DNA of 42,719 nucleotides from Verrucomicrobiota bacterium (lineage in GTDB: Bacteria > Verrucomicrobiota > Verrucomicrobiia > Chthoniobacterales > SZAS-18), in the NCBI GenBank assembly GCA_018240025.1, contig JAFEGM010000001.1, forward strand, positions 1 to 42,719, written 5' to 3'. The translations under genes and the position numbers were made by a program. A model generated the notes under the pieces. It was not told the DNA's origin. It searched no databases and saw only the letters and a program-made list of their open reading frames with translations. The number at the start of each line of letters is the position of its first letter. The stretch's first letter is position 1. Positions 1 to 7,839 of this stretch are shown here, piece by piece.

Positions 1-26
1 TGCGCCTCCGCGGCGCACGAGTGCGC

Positions 27-65
27 GCAGCTTGCTGCCGCCGTCACCCAGGCAGCTTGCTGCCG
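27..65. repeat. Tandem pair of short palindromes
   Basis: The 14-mer GCAGCTTGCTGCCG occurs at 27-40 and again at 52-65, a 25-base step. Each copy is itself a palindrome (GCAGC-TT-GCTGC; the second has 6-base arms). It lies about 160-190 bases upstream of the ABC exporter gene. It could be a REP-like intergenic repeat, a terminator relic of an upstream gene outside the window, or a binding site; the sequence alone does not decide. Confidence 0.55.
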
Positions 66-220
66 TCTGGAAGGGGTGATGGGGAGAGAGACGTGGGGCG
101 AGAAGAAGGACAGCCAACGCGGCTGACGGGGTCTTTTTGGCAGGGACGTGCCGACGGGCTTACTTTCTTCGTCCTTACCACGGTCTGAATCCTGGCTCTT
201 GTAGCTCGAACCTTTTCCCG

Positions 221-2038
221 TTGAACCGCTCCGTCTCCCGCTCCACCGCTCCCGCCCCGCCGCGCTCGGCTTCGCAGCTGCTGCGCGTGTTCTCCTACGT
301 CCGGCGCTATCCGGGTCTCGCCTCGCTCATGCTGCTCTGCGCGGCCGGCAGTACGATCATGGTGGTCGTTTTCCCGGCGGTCACGCAGCGGATCATCGAC
401 CAGGCCATCCGTGGCGGTCGGGGCGACCTGCTGGTGCCGCTCTGCCTCGCCGGCCTCGGCAGTTTCGTACTCCAGAACGGACTCAACAGTCTGCGCATTC
501 TGGTCAACAACGTCTTCGAGCAGCGGGTCATCTGCGACCTGCGGAGCGATCTCTACGCGCATCTCCAACACCTCCCGTTGGCCTGGTTCGATAACCGCGC
601 CACCGGCGACATCATGACCCGCGTGCTCGAGGACGTGAACTCGATGGAACGCGTGCTCATCGACGGCATCGAGACCGGCCTCATCGCGCTGATCCAGATC
701 GCCGCGGTGCTGACGATGCTGATGCTCTACGACGTCAACCTCGCCTGCGCGGCGCTCCTGCCGATTCCGTTCCTGGCCGGCGGCGCCTGGCTGTACACGT
801 CGACCGCCTACCGGCGCTACAAGGCCCAGCGCGAGGCGTCGAGCGCGATGAACTCGCTCCTGCACGACAACCTCGCGGGCATCCGGCAGATCAAGACCTA
901 CGTGCGGGAGGACGCCGAACACGGGCGATTCGACGGCGTCAGCAACCAGCTGCGCAAGGCCACGCTCTGGGTCATGAAGGTCTGGGCGGCGTATTCGCCC
1001 TCGATGGATTTCGTGACCAATTGCGGGCTCGTGCTGGTGGTCTTCTTCGGCGGTCGCGCGGTGCTCGAGGGGCGTCTGCAGATCGGCGAGCTGGTCGCGT
1101 TCCTCGCCTTGGTGAAATTCCTCTACGACCCGATCGGCAAGCTGCACACGCTCAACCAGATGTTCCAAAGCGGTCGCGCCGCGGCGGCCCGCGTGTTCGA
1201 AATCATGGACGAACCGGTCGAGCCGGGCAGGAGGGCCAAGGAGGAAGGAGGCAGGAAGAAGGAGGAAGAGGATCGAGCGCCGATCCGGGGCGAGGTGGAG
1301 TTCCGGGACGTGAGCTTCTCGTATGTCGGGCGGACGAACGTGCTGGAGCATATCACCCTGCACGCCCGGCCTGGCGAGACCGTGGCGCTGGTCGGCACGA
1401 CCGGGGCCGGGAAGTCGACCCTGGTGAACCTGCTGACCCGCTTCTACGAGTTCACCGGTGGCGAGATCCTGCTCGACGGCCGGCCGCTGCGCGATCTGCC
1501 GCAGGATCATCTGCGGCGGAACGTCGGTCTGGTGACCCAGGAGAGCTTCCTCTTCAACGGCACCGTGCGGGAGAACCTGCTCTTCGCGAAGCCCGATGCG
1601 ACCGACGAGGAGCTGCTGCGCGCGGCGGAATCGGCCGGCGCCCGCGCCTTCATCGAGCGCCTGCCGGAGAAGCTCGACACCGTGGTCGGAGAGCGCGGCG
1701 TGAAGCTGAGCGTGGGCGAGAAGCAGCGGGTTTCCATCGCCCGCGTGCTGCTGAAGGATCCGCCCATCCTCATCCTCGACGAGGCCACCGCCAGCGTGGA
1801 CAACCAGACCGAGCGTCTGATCCAGGCCGCCCTCGAGGGCTTGATGAGGGAGCGCACCTCCTTCGTCATCGCCCACCGCCTTTCGACCGTCCGCAACGCC
1901 GACCAGATCCTGGTCCTCGAGCGCGGGCGCATCGTCGAGCGCGGCACCCACGAGGAACTCCTCACCCAGGAAGGTCGCTACGCCGAGCTCTACATGGCCA
2001 GCATGCACCGCGAGGAGGAAGAGCTGGCGGAGGCTTAA
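221..2038 (+). CDS. ABC exporter, fused permease and ATPase (MsbA/lipid A flippase-like)
   Basis: This is a half-size ABC exporter with one transmembrane domain (about residues 30-320) followed by one nucleotide-binding domain (about 360-600). It probably flips lipids or exports drugs or peptides as a homodimer in the inner membrane. Visible motifs are Walker A GTTGAGKST (about 392-400), signature LSVGE (496-500), Walker B ILILDE (516-521), the D-loop SVD and the H-loop histidine in AHRLST. The signature differs from canonical LSGGQ. A Lys/Glu-rich stretch (residues about 337-352) sits between the domains and is coded by a purine-only tract near 1227-1270. I chose the TTG at 221, which gives 605 residues, near the family size; an in-frame TTG at 137 would add 28 residues with no family resemblance. 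No partner half-transporter is adjacent. The substrate cannot be read from the sequence. Confidence 0.88.
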   Translation: MNRSVSRSTAPAPPRSASQLLRVFSYVRRYPGLASLMLLCAAGSTIMVVVFPAVTQRIIDQAIRGGRGDLLVPLCLAGLGSFVLQNGLNSLRILVNNVFEQRVICDLRSDLYAHLQHLPLAWFDNRATGDIMTRVLEDVNSMERVLIDGIETGLIALIQIAAVLTMLMLYDVNLACAALLPIPFLAGGAWLYTSTAYRRYKAQREASSAMNSLLHDNLAGIRQIKTYVREDAEHGRFDGVSNQLRKATLWVMKVWAAYSPSMDFVTNCGLVLVVFFGGRAVLEGRLQIGELVAFLALVKFLYDPIGKLHTLNQMFQSGRAAAARVFEIMDEPVEPGRRAKEEGGRKKEEEDRAPIRGEVEFRDVSFSYVGRTNVLEHITLHARPGETVALVGTTGAGKSTLVNLLTRFYEFTGGEILLDGRPLRDLPQDHLRRNVGLVTQESFLFNGTVRENLLFAKPDATDEELLRAAESAGARAFIERLPEKLDTVVGERGVKLSVGEKQRVSIARVLLKDPPILILDEATASVDNQTERLIQAALEGLMRERTSFVIAHRLSTVRNADQILVLERGRIVERGTHEELLTQEGRYAELYMASMHREEEELAEA

Positions 2039-2361
2039 GCAGGCTCACGCGAAACAGGAAAACGGGCCTGGCGGCCGGTGCCGGTACCAGAGTATCTACG
2101 CGTAGATCTTCAAGAGCTGCGAAGGCGCGAAGATTTTCTGGAGGTGGTCACTGTGCAGGGGGTGCTTTCGGCGTTCGATGACGCACCCCTGAAGGAAGCA
2201 ATGACCTCCGTGGCAGCTACGAAGCGGGAGAGTAAGGCTGTCATGGGCCTGCCCTCTTTTTCATCCCCTTCGCCGCTTCGCCCCCTTCGCGCGTTCGCGT
2301 GACACCCCGATGCACCTGCCCTGAGCTTTTGGCATCCCATTCGCGCAAGAACTCGTATCAA
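2039..2361. repeat. Repeat-bearing spacer bounded by inverted TCACGCGAA/TTCGCGTGA
   Basis: I see no convincing gene in this 323-base spacer. It starts just after the exporter stop with TCACGCGAA (2045-2053) and near its end has the exact inverse TTCGCGTGA (2294-2302). Inside are a second inverted pair, GCGAAGGCGCGAAG (2119-2132) against CTTCGCCGCTTCGC (about 2269-2282), and a run of CTTCGC-type units at 2265-2299. A short open frame from 2078 to 2302 is built from these repeats and is not a credible gene. The spacer at 23385-23523 has the same architecture, which suggests a repeated intergenic element family. Confidence 0.5.
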
Positions 2362-2844
2362 ATGCGCGCTATGAATCTCCCGCTCCTTCGTTTCTCGCTC
2401 GGCCTCGGCCTTCTCCCCCTCCTGGCTGGGTGCACCGCCCCCCAGGCCCCCTCGGGCAGCATCGTGGTCGGCTACGACGCCCGCACCTATGGCGTGGCCT
2501 TCAAGAAACCCGGACAGACCGTCCGTTCGGACGTCGTCGAAGTCGTCCGCACCCGCCCCGCCAACGCCACCCAGATCCGCCTCGCTGAGGCGCGCTGCAA
2601 AGCCTATATGCTGCGCCTGAGCACCGCGGAGAAGCAGTTCATCCGCGCCAGCGGCGCCACCCACCTCTGCGTGTTCACCGCCCAGTCGAAGGGCCATCAG
2701 GGCGAAAAGACCGTCATGTTCTGGGACACGCAGACCCAAAGCCTGGTCGGCAACACCGTCTACGAGATCAACAACGCCCCGCCCGACAACACCAAGGTCG
2801 CGCTGCCGGATTTCACGGTGCTGCACATTGGCAACGGGGTCTGA
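2362..2844 (+). CDS. Predicted lipoprotein of unknown function
   Basis: The protein has about 160 residues. It opens with a short basic start, a Leu-rich hydrophobic segment and the lipobox LAGC, followed by a Thr/Ala/Pro-rich linker, so it is very likely a lipidated envelope protein. The mature part contains no motif I recognise. It has one Cys pair candidate (in EARC and THLC) and a mixed alpha/beta look. The start could be ATG 2362 or ATG 2371; the longer upstream GTG frame from 2299 lies in the repeat and would bury the signal sequence. It converges on the Coa1-like gene with only 17 bases between the stops and no terminator hairpin. Confidence 0.75.
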   Translation: MRAMNLPLLRFSLGLGLLPLLAGCTAPQAPSGSIVVGYDARTYGVAFKKPGQTVRSDVVEVVRTRPANATQIRLAEARCKAYMLRLSTAEKQFIRASGATHLCVFTAQSKGHQGEKTVMFWDTQTQSLVGNTVYEINNAPPDNTKVALPDFTVLHIGNGV

Positions 2845-2861
2845 GAGCCGACGAGTCCCAT

Positions 2862-3215
2862 TTAGAGCTGGCGGATGATCTTTCCCGCGGAGTCTTTAAT
2901 GTTGCGAATCGAATAGGTCGTCTTCGCGGGATCCCCGGTCGTGACCCACTCCACGTACACGAAGCCAGAGCCGCTCGAGCCCTTCACCTCAAACTCAACC
3001 CAGCCATTTCCTCCTCCTACCTTGCGCGTCACGGAAGCGGCGGATTTCTCGACGGCGAGGACGTATCCGAAGCACTCCCTCACGTTGGATGAAGCTGCCA
3101 CGACCGCCGCGGCGTCCTTAGCCTCTGGCGAACATTGGACCAGCAGCCAGGAGGCAAGGCAAATGAGGAGCGCGAGGCCTGTCACGATCGCCTTGCGCAG
3201 TGAGGTCGGAAGCAT
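2862..3215 (-). CDS. Small membrane-anchored protein, Coa1-like
   Basis: About 117 residues from the ATG at 3215. One hydrophobic helix (about residues 9-27) is followed by a small soluble domain whose pattern, V.E.FGYVL..., then GNGWVEFEVKGSSGSGFVYVEW, resembles bacterial relatives of cytochrome oxidase assembly protein 1: a short anchor plus a beta-rich domain with a glycine-rich turn. That similarity is weak and is read by eye. A GTG at 3353 would add 46 residues that look non-native and would run into the neighbouring terminator, so the shorter form is preferred. No cytochrome oxidase genes are nearby, so context gives no support for an oxidase role. Confidence 0.55.
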   Translation of the reverse strand: MLPTSLRKAIVTGLALLICLASWLLVQCSPEAKDAAAVVAASSNVRECFGYVLAVEKSAASVTRKVGGGNGWVEFEVKGSSGSGFVYVEWVTTGDPAKTTYSIRNIKDSAGKIIRQL

Positions 3216-3359
3216 CGACCACAGATAGCTTGCCAAACTCAGGAGAGATACATTTTTCGGTTTCGATCGACTGGCGGTTTTGCATGAGCGCTCGAGTTTA
3301 AGCCAGCGGACATCAACCAGCCCTTTGGTCTCGTGGTCGGCGCTTGCGGCCACGCCAAC

Positions 3360-3391
3360 AAAAAACCGCCGCCGGATCGCTCCGGCGGCGG
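3360..3391 (-). terminator. Rho-independent terminator of the TonB receptor gene
   Basis: On the minus strand, 26 bases past the receptor stop, there is a perfect 11-base-pair GC-rich stem (arms 3381-3391 and 3366-3376, 4-base loop) followed by a run of T. It is a textbook intrinsic terminator. The longer GTG form of the Coa1-like gene would begin only a few bases beyond it. Confidence 0.93.
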
Positions 3392-3416
3392 CTGGGAAAT
3401 CAGCACTAACGTTCGA

Positions 3417-6400
3417 TCAGAACGTGTAGCGCAGACCGAACTGCATCTGCCAGCGGGCGTCCAGATTGGCTTGGCCTGCGGAAGGCGACGAGAAGCTGCC
3501 GCTGGTGCCGGTGGGCGTCGTGAAGGCCGGGAAGTTCGCCGGAGTCACCTGATAGGTGTAGGCGCCCGTGGTCTGATTCACCGAGGCAGTCACGCCACTG
3601 AAGAACACATTGTTGAAGAGCGAGCCGCCGTAGGTCTTGACCCCGCCCCAGCGGGAGCTGATCAGGTTCAGCACATTGAGCACGTCGAAGTAGGCTTCCA
3701 GCTTGCCGAAACGGCTGGGAATCGGAATGCCCTGCGTGATGCGCAGATCGAGGCGATTGACCCAAGGATTGGTGCCACCGTTGACCGGCAGGATCCGCCC
3801 CTTGTTGTCGCGCAGGAACTTCTGGCTGTCGACATACGCGAAGAAGGCCGCCGCACCGGCCGCGTTGGCCGCCGCCTGCTGGGCCGGCGTAGCACCCGTG
3901 ATGGTCGGCACGGTGATCGTCACGTCCGAGGCATCACGCGGGACATAGAAGGAGTCGTTGCCGGAGATGCCGTCACGATTGATGTCGCTGCCGAAGACCA
4001 CCGAGTAGGGCTGGCCGGAGTGGCCGTCGTAGAACAGGCTGAAGGTCGTCTGCCACGGCTTGCCGACGTTGATCCCATAAGAGATCGAGGCAATCAGTCG
4101 GTCGCGAATTTCGAAGAACGAACGCGTGGTGCGCGGATTGTTCGGGTCGTCGGTGATGACGTTGTTCTGCCAGTTCGAGAAGGCGACGCTGGAGGTGTAG
4201 TCGCCGGCGGTGCGCACGTTCGAGCGGGTGTAGGCCACCTTGAACGACCAGCCATCCTTCTGCATCGGGCGTTCGAGCGAAACGGTGCCGATGTAGGAAT
4301 AGCCCTTCGAAGTATTGCCGATCTCGATCACGCTGGAGTAGGCGGCATTGGCGCCGGCACTCGGATAGAAAGAGCGACCGTCCTGAATGCGCAGCGGGAG
4401 CGCCGCCGGCAGGTTCAGGTTCTTGTAGGTGACAGCTTCGATGTTGCGCGAGAGCAGTCCTTCGAGGGTGAGCACGAAACCCCACGGCAGCTTTTGATCG
4501 ATCGCCAGGTTGGCGCGGAAGAGCTGCGGGAAGTTGAAGTTCGAGTTCGTGATCGCGATGGCCGTCTGATTCGCCGGGATGGCGAAGGAGACGTCGGACG
4601 TCGGCGTGCTGTAGTTGGCGGCGGCCAGCGCGGCATTCACCTGGGCGATCGTCAGCTGACCGTTCGGATTCGCACTGAAGAGCGGGATCGGAACGACGCG
4701 CGTGCGCGTATCAGCCGGATTGCCGGGATTGAGCGGCACAGTGATGCCGTTCGTAGAATTGAAGTTGGTCGAACCCAGCGTGACGGTCGAGAACGACTGC
4801 GCACCCGTGGCCCGGACGGTGGTCGTGCGCTGAATCAGGTTGGTGTCGATGCGGGCGAAGTCGAGGCCGGTATTGCTATACTGATTGGAGATCCACACCG
4901 ACGGCGTCTTGCCGTTGAAAACGCCGGCGCCGCCGCGGACAACCGTGCCGAGTTCCCACCAACGCTTGCGGGAGGTGGTGTAGGGGCCACCCTTCGCATC
5001 CGCACTGACCGGAGCCTCGCCGGTGGAGTTGAAGTCGGTGCCGAAGACGTTCCAGTTGAAGCCGAAACGCGGCGAGAAGACGACCTGTCCCGAGGGAAGC
5101 TTGCTGGTGTCGCGGCCGGCGAAATCCGTCGCAAAGCGCTCGTTCCGGCGCGGATCATCCGGGAAGATCGGCATGTCAGCGCGCACGCCGAGGGTCACGG
5201 TCAGGTTCTTGGTCACCTTCCACTCGTCCTGCAGATAGAAGCCGAGGTTGAAGTAGCTCCAGTTGACGGTGTCGTTGCCGCCCGGCAGCAGGTAGCTGTT
5301 CTGGTAACGGGCCGGAGTTCCAGCGGCATACTGGGCCGGCGTGGTGAACGTGTAGGTGCCGAAGGCGTCCTGAACGAAGAAGTTCCGGTAGGAGAAGTTA
5401 TCGACGTTGATGCCGGCCGTGAAGGTATGATTGCCGAAGAAGTAGCTGGCATTGAGCACCGACTCGATCACGTCCTGGTCGAGCTGATTCTGCTGGCTGC
5501 TGCGCTCCACACCGAAGTTGAGCGTCTTGCCGCTGTCGACCAGCACCGCCACGCTGGAGAACGGCGTCGCGACCTGGCGCTCGGTGCGCAGACGATTGTA
5601 GGCAACACGAGCCTCAGTGGTGAAGGTGGGCGACCAGGTGCTAAAGAGCTGGGCGACGACGGAGTCGGAGCTGTAGGGACGGAGATACTGACGTCCGGTC
5701 AGCGTGTAGGCTGCATTGCTGCGCGAGGCGCCGTCGGTGAACTCGGACTCGACGTGGTTGTAACGGAGCGTGAGCTTCTGGTCCTTGGTGATGTTCCAGT
5801 CAATGCGGGCGAAGTACTTGTCATCGCGCACGCGGTCGAGCGAGGTGCCGGTCGTGCCCGGATTGTAGTTGTACTGATTGATGGTCGTATTGATCACCGC
5901 GGCGGTGTTGGTCGTTGCCAGCGTGGTGAAGAAGCCGCTGCCGTCGCTGCTCACACCGATGGAGCCCAGCTGAGGCTCGGTGCGGCTTTTCCGCTCATAG
6001 CCCACGAAGAAGAAGAGCTTGTCCTTGATGATCGGGCCACCCAGCGTGAGGCCGTAGGTGTACTCCTCGAACCCGTTCAGCCGGCTGCGGAATTTGCCGC
6101 GCTCGTTCGCCGGGGTCGGCGTCGTGAAGGTCGTGCGGCCGACGAAATCGGCGTCGCGGTAGAAGCCGTAGAGCGAACCGTGGAACTTGTTCGTGCCGCT
6201 CTTGGTCACGGCGTCGATGGAACCGCCGGTGAAGTTGCTCTGGCGCACATCATACGGGCTGAGCGAGACGCGGACCTGATCCACCACGTCCAGCGAGATG
6301 GGCTCGGAACGGGCGGTCAGCAGGCCGCTGGCTTCGAGGCCGAAGGCGTCGTTGATGGTGGCGCCGTCGATGGAGATGTTGTTGAAGCGGTTGTTCGCGC

Positions 6401-6974
6401 CGCCCACCGAGCCGCCGTTCACCTGCGGGGTCACGCGTGTGAAGTCCTGCAGGCTGCGGGAAATCGTGGGCAGGCTCTCGATCTGCGCGCGGCCGACGTT
6501 GGTGGCCGTGCCGGAACGGGTGGGCGAGAAGATCTCGTCATCGACCACGGAGGCCTCGACGATCACTCGGCTCGGATCGCCGGGGGCCGCGGCGGCCTCG
6601 GAGGCGATGGGCGAGGGCGGCGCGCCGGCGCCCAGGGCGACGTTGACGCGCGTGGCCTGCGAGAGGTCGGTGTTGATGCCGCTCACCCGCTTGGTGGCGG
6701 AACCCGACGAACTCACCGTGACGGTGTAAGGCCCGCCGACCTTGACGTTGGAAAGCGTGTAGTTGCCGCCGCTGCGCGTGACGGTGGAGTAGGTGCTGCC
6801 GGAGGGCGTGTGCACGCCGGTGACATTGGCGCCCACGACGGGCTGCCCCGACGCGTCGGTAACGACGCCTTCGATGGCGGCGGAGGTGACACCCTGGGCG
6901 CGGACATGGCCCGGAGCCAGGGTGAAGAGCGCGGCCACGGCCACGCCGGTAAACAGGCGGATGAGATTCCTCAT
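3417..6974 (-). CDS. TonB-dependent outer-membrane receptor, Oar-like
   Basis: A 1185-residue outer-membrane protein. It has a signal peptide ending at about HVRAQG (residues 1-27), a carboxypeptidase-regulatory-like beta-sandwich (about 30-115, AAIEGVVTDASGQPVVGANV), a plug domain (about 135-260, with SIDGATINDAF and a D.VRVSLSPYD stretch) and a long beta-barrel ending in aromatic FGLRYTF, as expected for BAM-inserted barrels. Size and layout match Oar-like receptors, thought to import or bind large substrates such as glycans or peptides. The ligand is unknown: no SusD, glycosidase or transport partner lies beside it. The start is the ATG at 6974, directly before the signal peptide; the leader has no Shine-Dalgarno but reads AACCTAACCACC before ATG. 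A perfect inverted repeat lies 16 bases upstream, and a strong terminator follows. Confidence 0.92.
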   Translation of the reverse strand: MRNLIRLFTGVAVAALFTLAPGHVRAQGVTSAAIEGVVTDASGQPVVGANVTGVHTPSGSTYSTVTRSGGNYTLSNVKVGGPYTVTVSSSGSATKRVSGINTDLSQATRVNVALGAGAPPSPIASEAAAAPGDPSRVIVEASVVDDEIFSPTRSGTATNVGRAQIESLPTISRSLQDFTRVTPQVNGGSVGGANNRFNNISIDGATINDAFGLEASGLLTARSEPISLDVVDQVRVSLSPYDVRQSNFTGGSIDAVTKSGTNKFHGSLYGFYRDADFVGRTTFTTPTPANERGKFRSRLNGFEEYTYGLTLGGPIIKDKLFFFVGYERKSRTEPQLGSIGVSSDGSGFFTTLATTNTAAVINTTINQYNYNPGTTGTSLDRVRDDKYFARIDWNITKDQKLTLRYNHVESEFTDGASRSNAAYTLTGRQYLRPYSSDSVVAQLFSTWSPTFTTEARVAYNRLRTERQVATPFSSVAVLVDSGKTLNFGVERSSQQNQLDQDVIESVLNASYFFGNHTFTAGINVDNFSYRNFFVQDAFGTYTFTTPAQYAAGTPARYQNSYLLPGGNDTVNWSYFNLGFYLQDEWKVTKNLTVTLGVRADMPIFPDDPRRNERFATDFAGRDTSKLPSGQVVFSPRFGFNWNVFGTDFNSTGEAPVSADAKGGPYTTSRKRWWELGTVVRGGAGVFNGKTPSVWISNQYSNTGLDFARIDTNLIQRTTTVRATGAQSFSTVTLGSTNFNSTNGITVPLNPGNPADTRTRVVPIPLFSANPNGQLTIAQVNAALAAANYSTPTSDVSFAIPANQTAIAITNSNFNFPQLFRANLAIDQKLPWGFVLTLEGLLSRNIEAVTYKNLNLPAALPLRIQDGRSFYPSAGANAAYSSVIEIGNTSKGYSYIGTVSLERPMQKDGWSFKVAYTRSNVRTAGDYTSSVAFSNWQNNVITDDPNNPRTTRSFFEIRDRLIASISYGINVGKPWQTTFSLFYDGHSGQPYSVVFGSDINRDGISGNDSFYVPRDASDVTITVPTITGATPAQQAAANAAGAAAFFAYVDSQKFLRDNKGRILPVNGGTNPWVNRLDLRITQGIPIPSRFGKLEAYFDVLNVLNLISSRWGGVKTYGGSLFNNVFFSGVTASVNQTTGAYTYQVTPANFPAFTTPTGTSGSFSSPSAGQANLDARWQMQFGLRYTF

Positions 6975-6990
6975 GGTGGTTAGGTTAAGT

Positions 6991-7022
6991 CCCGCGTGAC
7001 ATCGGAGGATATGACACGCGGG
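6991..7022 (-). promoter_or_regulatory. Inverted repeat in the receptor leader
   Basis: CCCGCGTG (6991-6998) and CACGCGGG (7015-7022) form a perfect 8-base inverted repeat with a 16-base spacer, ending 16 bases before the receptor start codon. In the minus-strand RNA it would form a hairpin whose loop carries CCUCC. It could be a protein-binding operator or an RNA structure affecting translation. The rest of the 204-base divergent region up to the esterase start at 7179 shows no promoter I would defend. Confidence 0.4.
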
Positions 7023-7178
7023 TGCCACGCTTACCGGCTGGCGGAGCCGGGAGCAAGCCGGAAATCTTCACGGAATCTCCACATTCACTCTATTGAGGGT
7101 CGCCCGTGAGACGTGGGCGGAACCGGGGAAATCCGTCATCGGCGTGGCGCCGGCGGCCATTCCGTCCAAGGTTCGCGG

Positions 7179-7826
7179 ATGCGAGTGCTGCAACTCCTCG
7201 TTCTCGCCCTCCTGACCGCCGTCGGCTGGGCCCAGTCTCCGGCCGCTCCGACCCCGGACCGGCGGACGGTGGTCTTTCTGGGCGACAGTCTCACCGCGGG
7301 CTACGGACTGACGGCGAACGAGGCCTTCCCTGCCCTGATCCAGCGACGCCTCGCCGAGCGCGGGTTCGCTTGGGACGTGGTCAATGCCGGCATCAGCGGC
7401 GACACCACGTCCGGCGGGCTGGCGCGGCTCGGCTGGCTGCTGCGGCGTCGGGTCGACGTGCTCGTCCTGGCACTGGGCGGCAACGACGGCCTGCGGGGGG
7501 TCTCCGCCGCCGAGACGAAGCGCAACCTCACCGCCATCATCACGCAGCTGCGGGCGAAGTATCCCAACGCGCAGGTGGTGCTTTGCGGCATGCAGCTGCC
7601 GCCGAACATGGGCGGAGATTTCGGGCGCGAGTTCCAGGAGACCTTCCCGGCCGTGGCGCGGGAGCAACAGACGGAATTCGTGCCCTTTCTGCTCGAAGGC
7701 GTGGGCGGCGTGCGCGAGCTGAATCAGGACGACCGCATTCACCCGACAGCCGCCGGGCAGGAGAAGCTGGCGGACAATGTCTGGGCGGTGCTCGAGCCTC
7801 TGCTTCGGCGAATAGAGAAGAAATAG
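7179..7826 (+). CDS. Secreted GDSL esterase / lysophospholipase (TesA type)
   Basis: A 215-residue SGNH-hydrolase with an N-terminal signal peptide (residues about 1-19, ending near VGWAQS). The four family blocks are present: FLGDSLTAGYG with the nucleophile serine, NAGISGDTT with the oxyanion glycine, GGND with the oxyanion asparagine, and DRIHPTAAGQ with the catalytic Asp and His. Length and order match TesA-type thioesterase I / lysophospholipase L1 / arylesterase enzymes acting in the periplasm on short acyl esters. The start at ATG 7179 puts the signal peptide at the N-terminus; the open frame extends upstream without relevant sequence. It is divergent from the TonB receptor and convergent with nagA, so it is probably monocistronic. 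Confidence 0.9.
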   Translation: MRVLQLLVLALLTAVGWAQSPAAPTPDRRTVVFLGDSLTAGYGLTANEAFPALIQRRLAERGFAWDVVNAGISGDTTSGGLARLGWLLRRRVDVLVLALGGNDGLRGVSAAETKRNLTAIITQLRAKYPNAQVVLCGMQLPPNMGGDFGREFQETFPAVAREQQTEFVPFLLEGVGGVRELNQDDRIHPTAAGQEKLADNVWAVLEPLLRRIEKK

Positions 7827-7839
7827 GTGCACGGACCGA

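Noticed and set aside
44..2008. A 654-codon minus-strand open frame opposite the ABC exporter
   Set aside because: The plus strand encodes all ABC motifs; the antisense product has no recognisable domain.
2078..2302. Short open frame in the repeat-bearing spacer
   Set aside because: It is made of the inverted repeat units, has no domain and ends inside the repeat.
3333..6983. A 1216-codon open frame on the plus strand opposite the TonB receptor
   Set aside because: It is fully antisense to a well-supported receptor and is Arg/Val/Gly/Glu-rich without domains, as expected for a GC-rich opposite strand.
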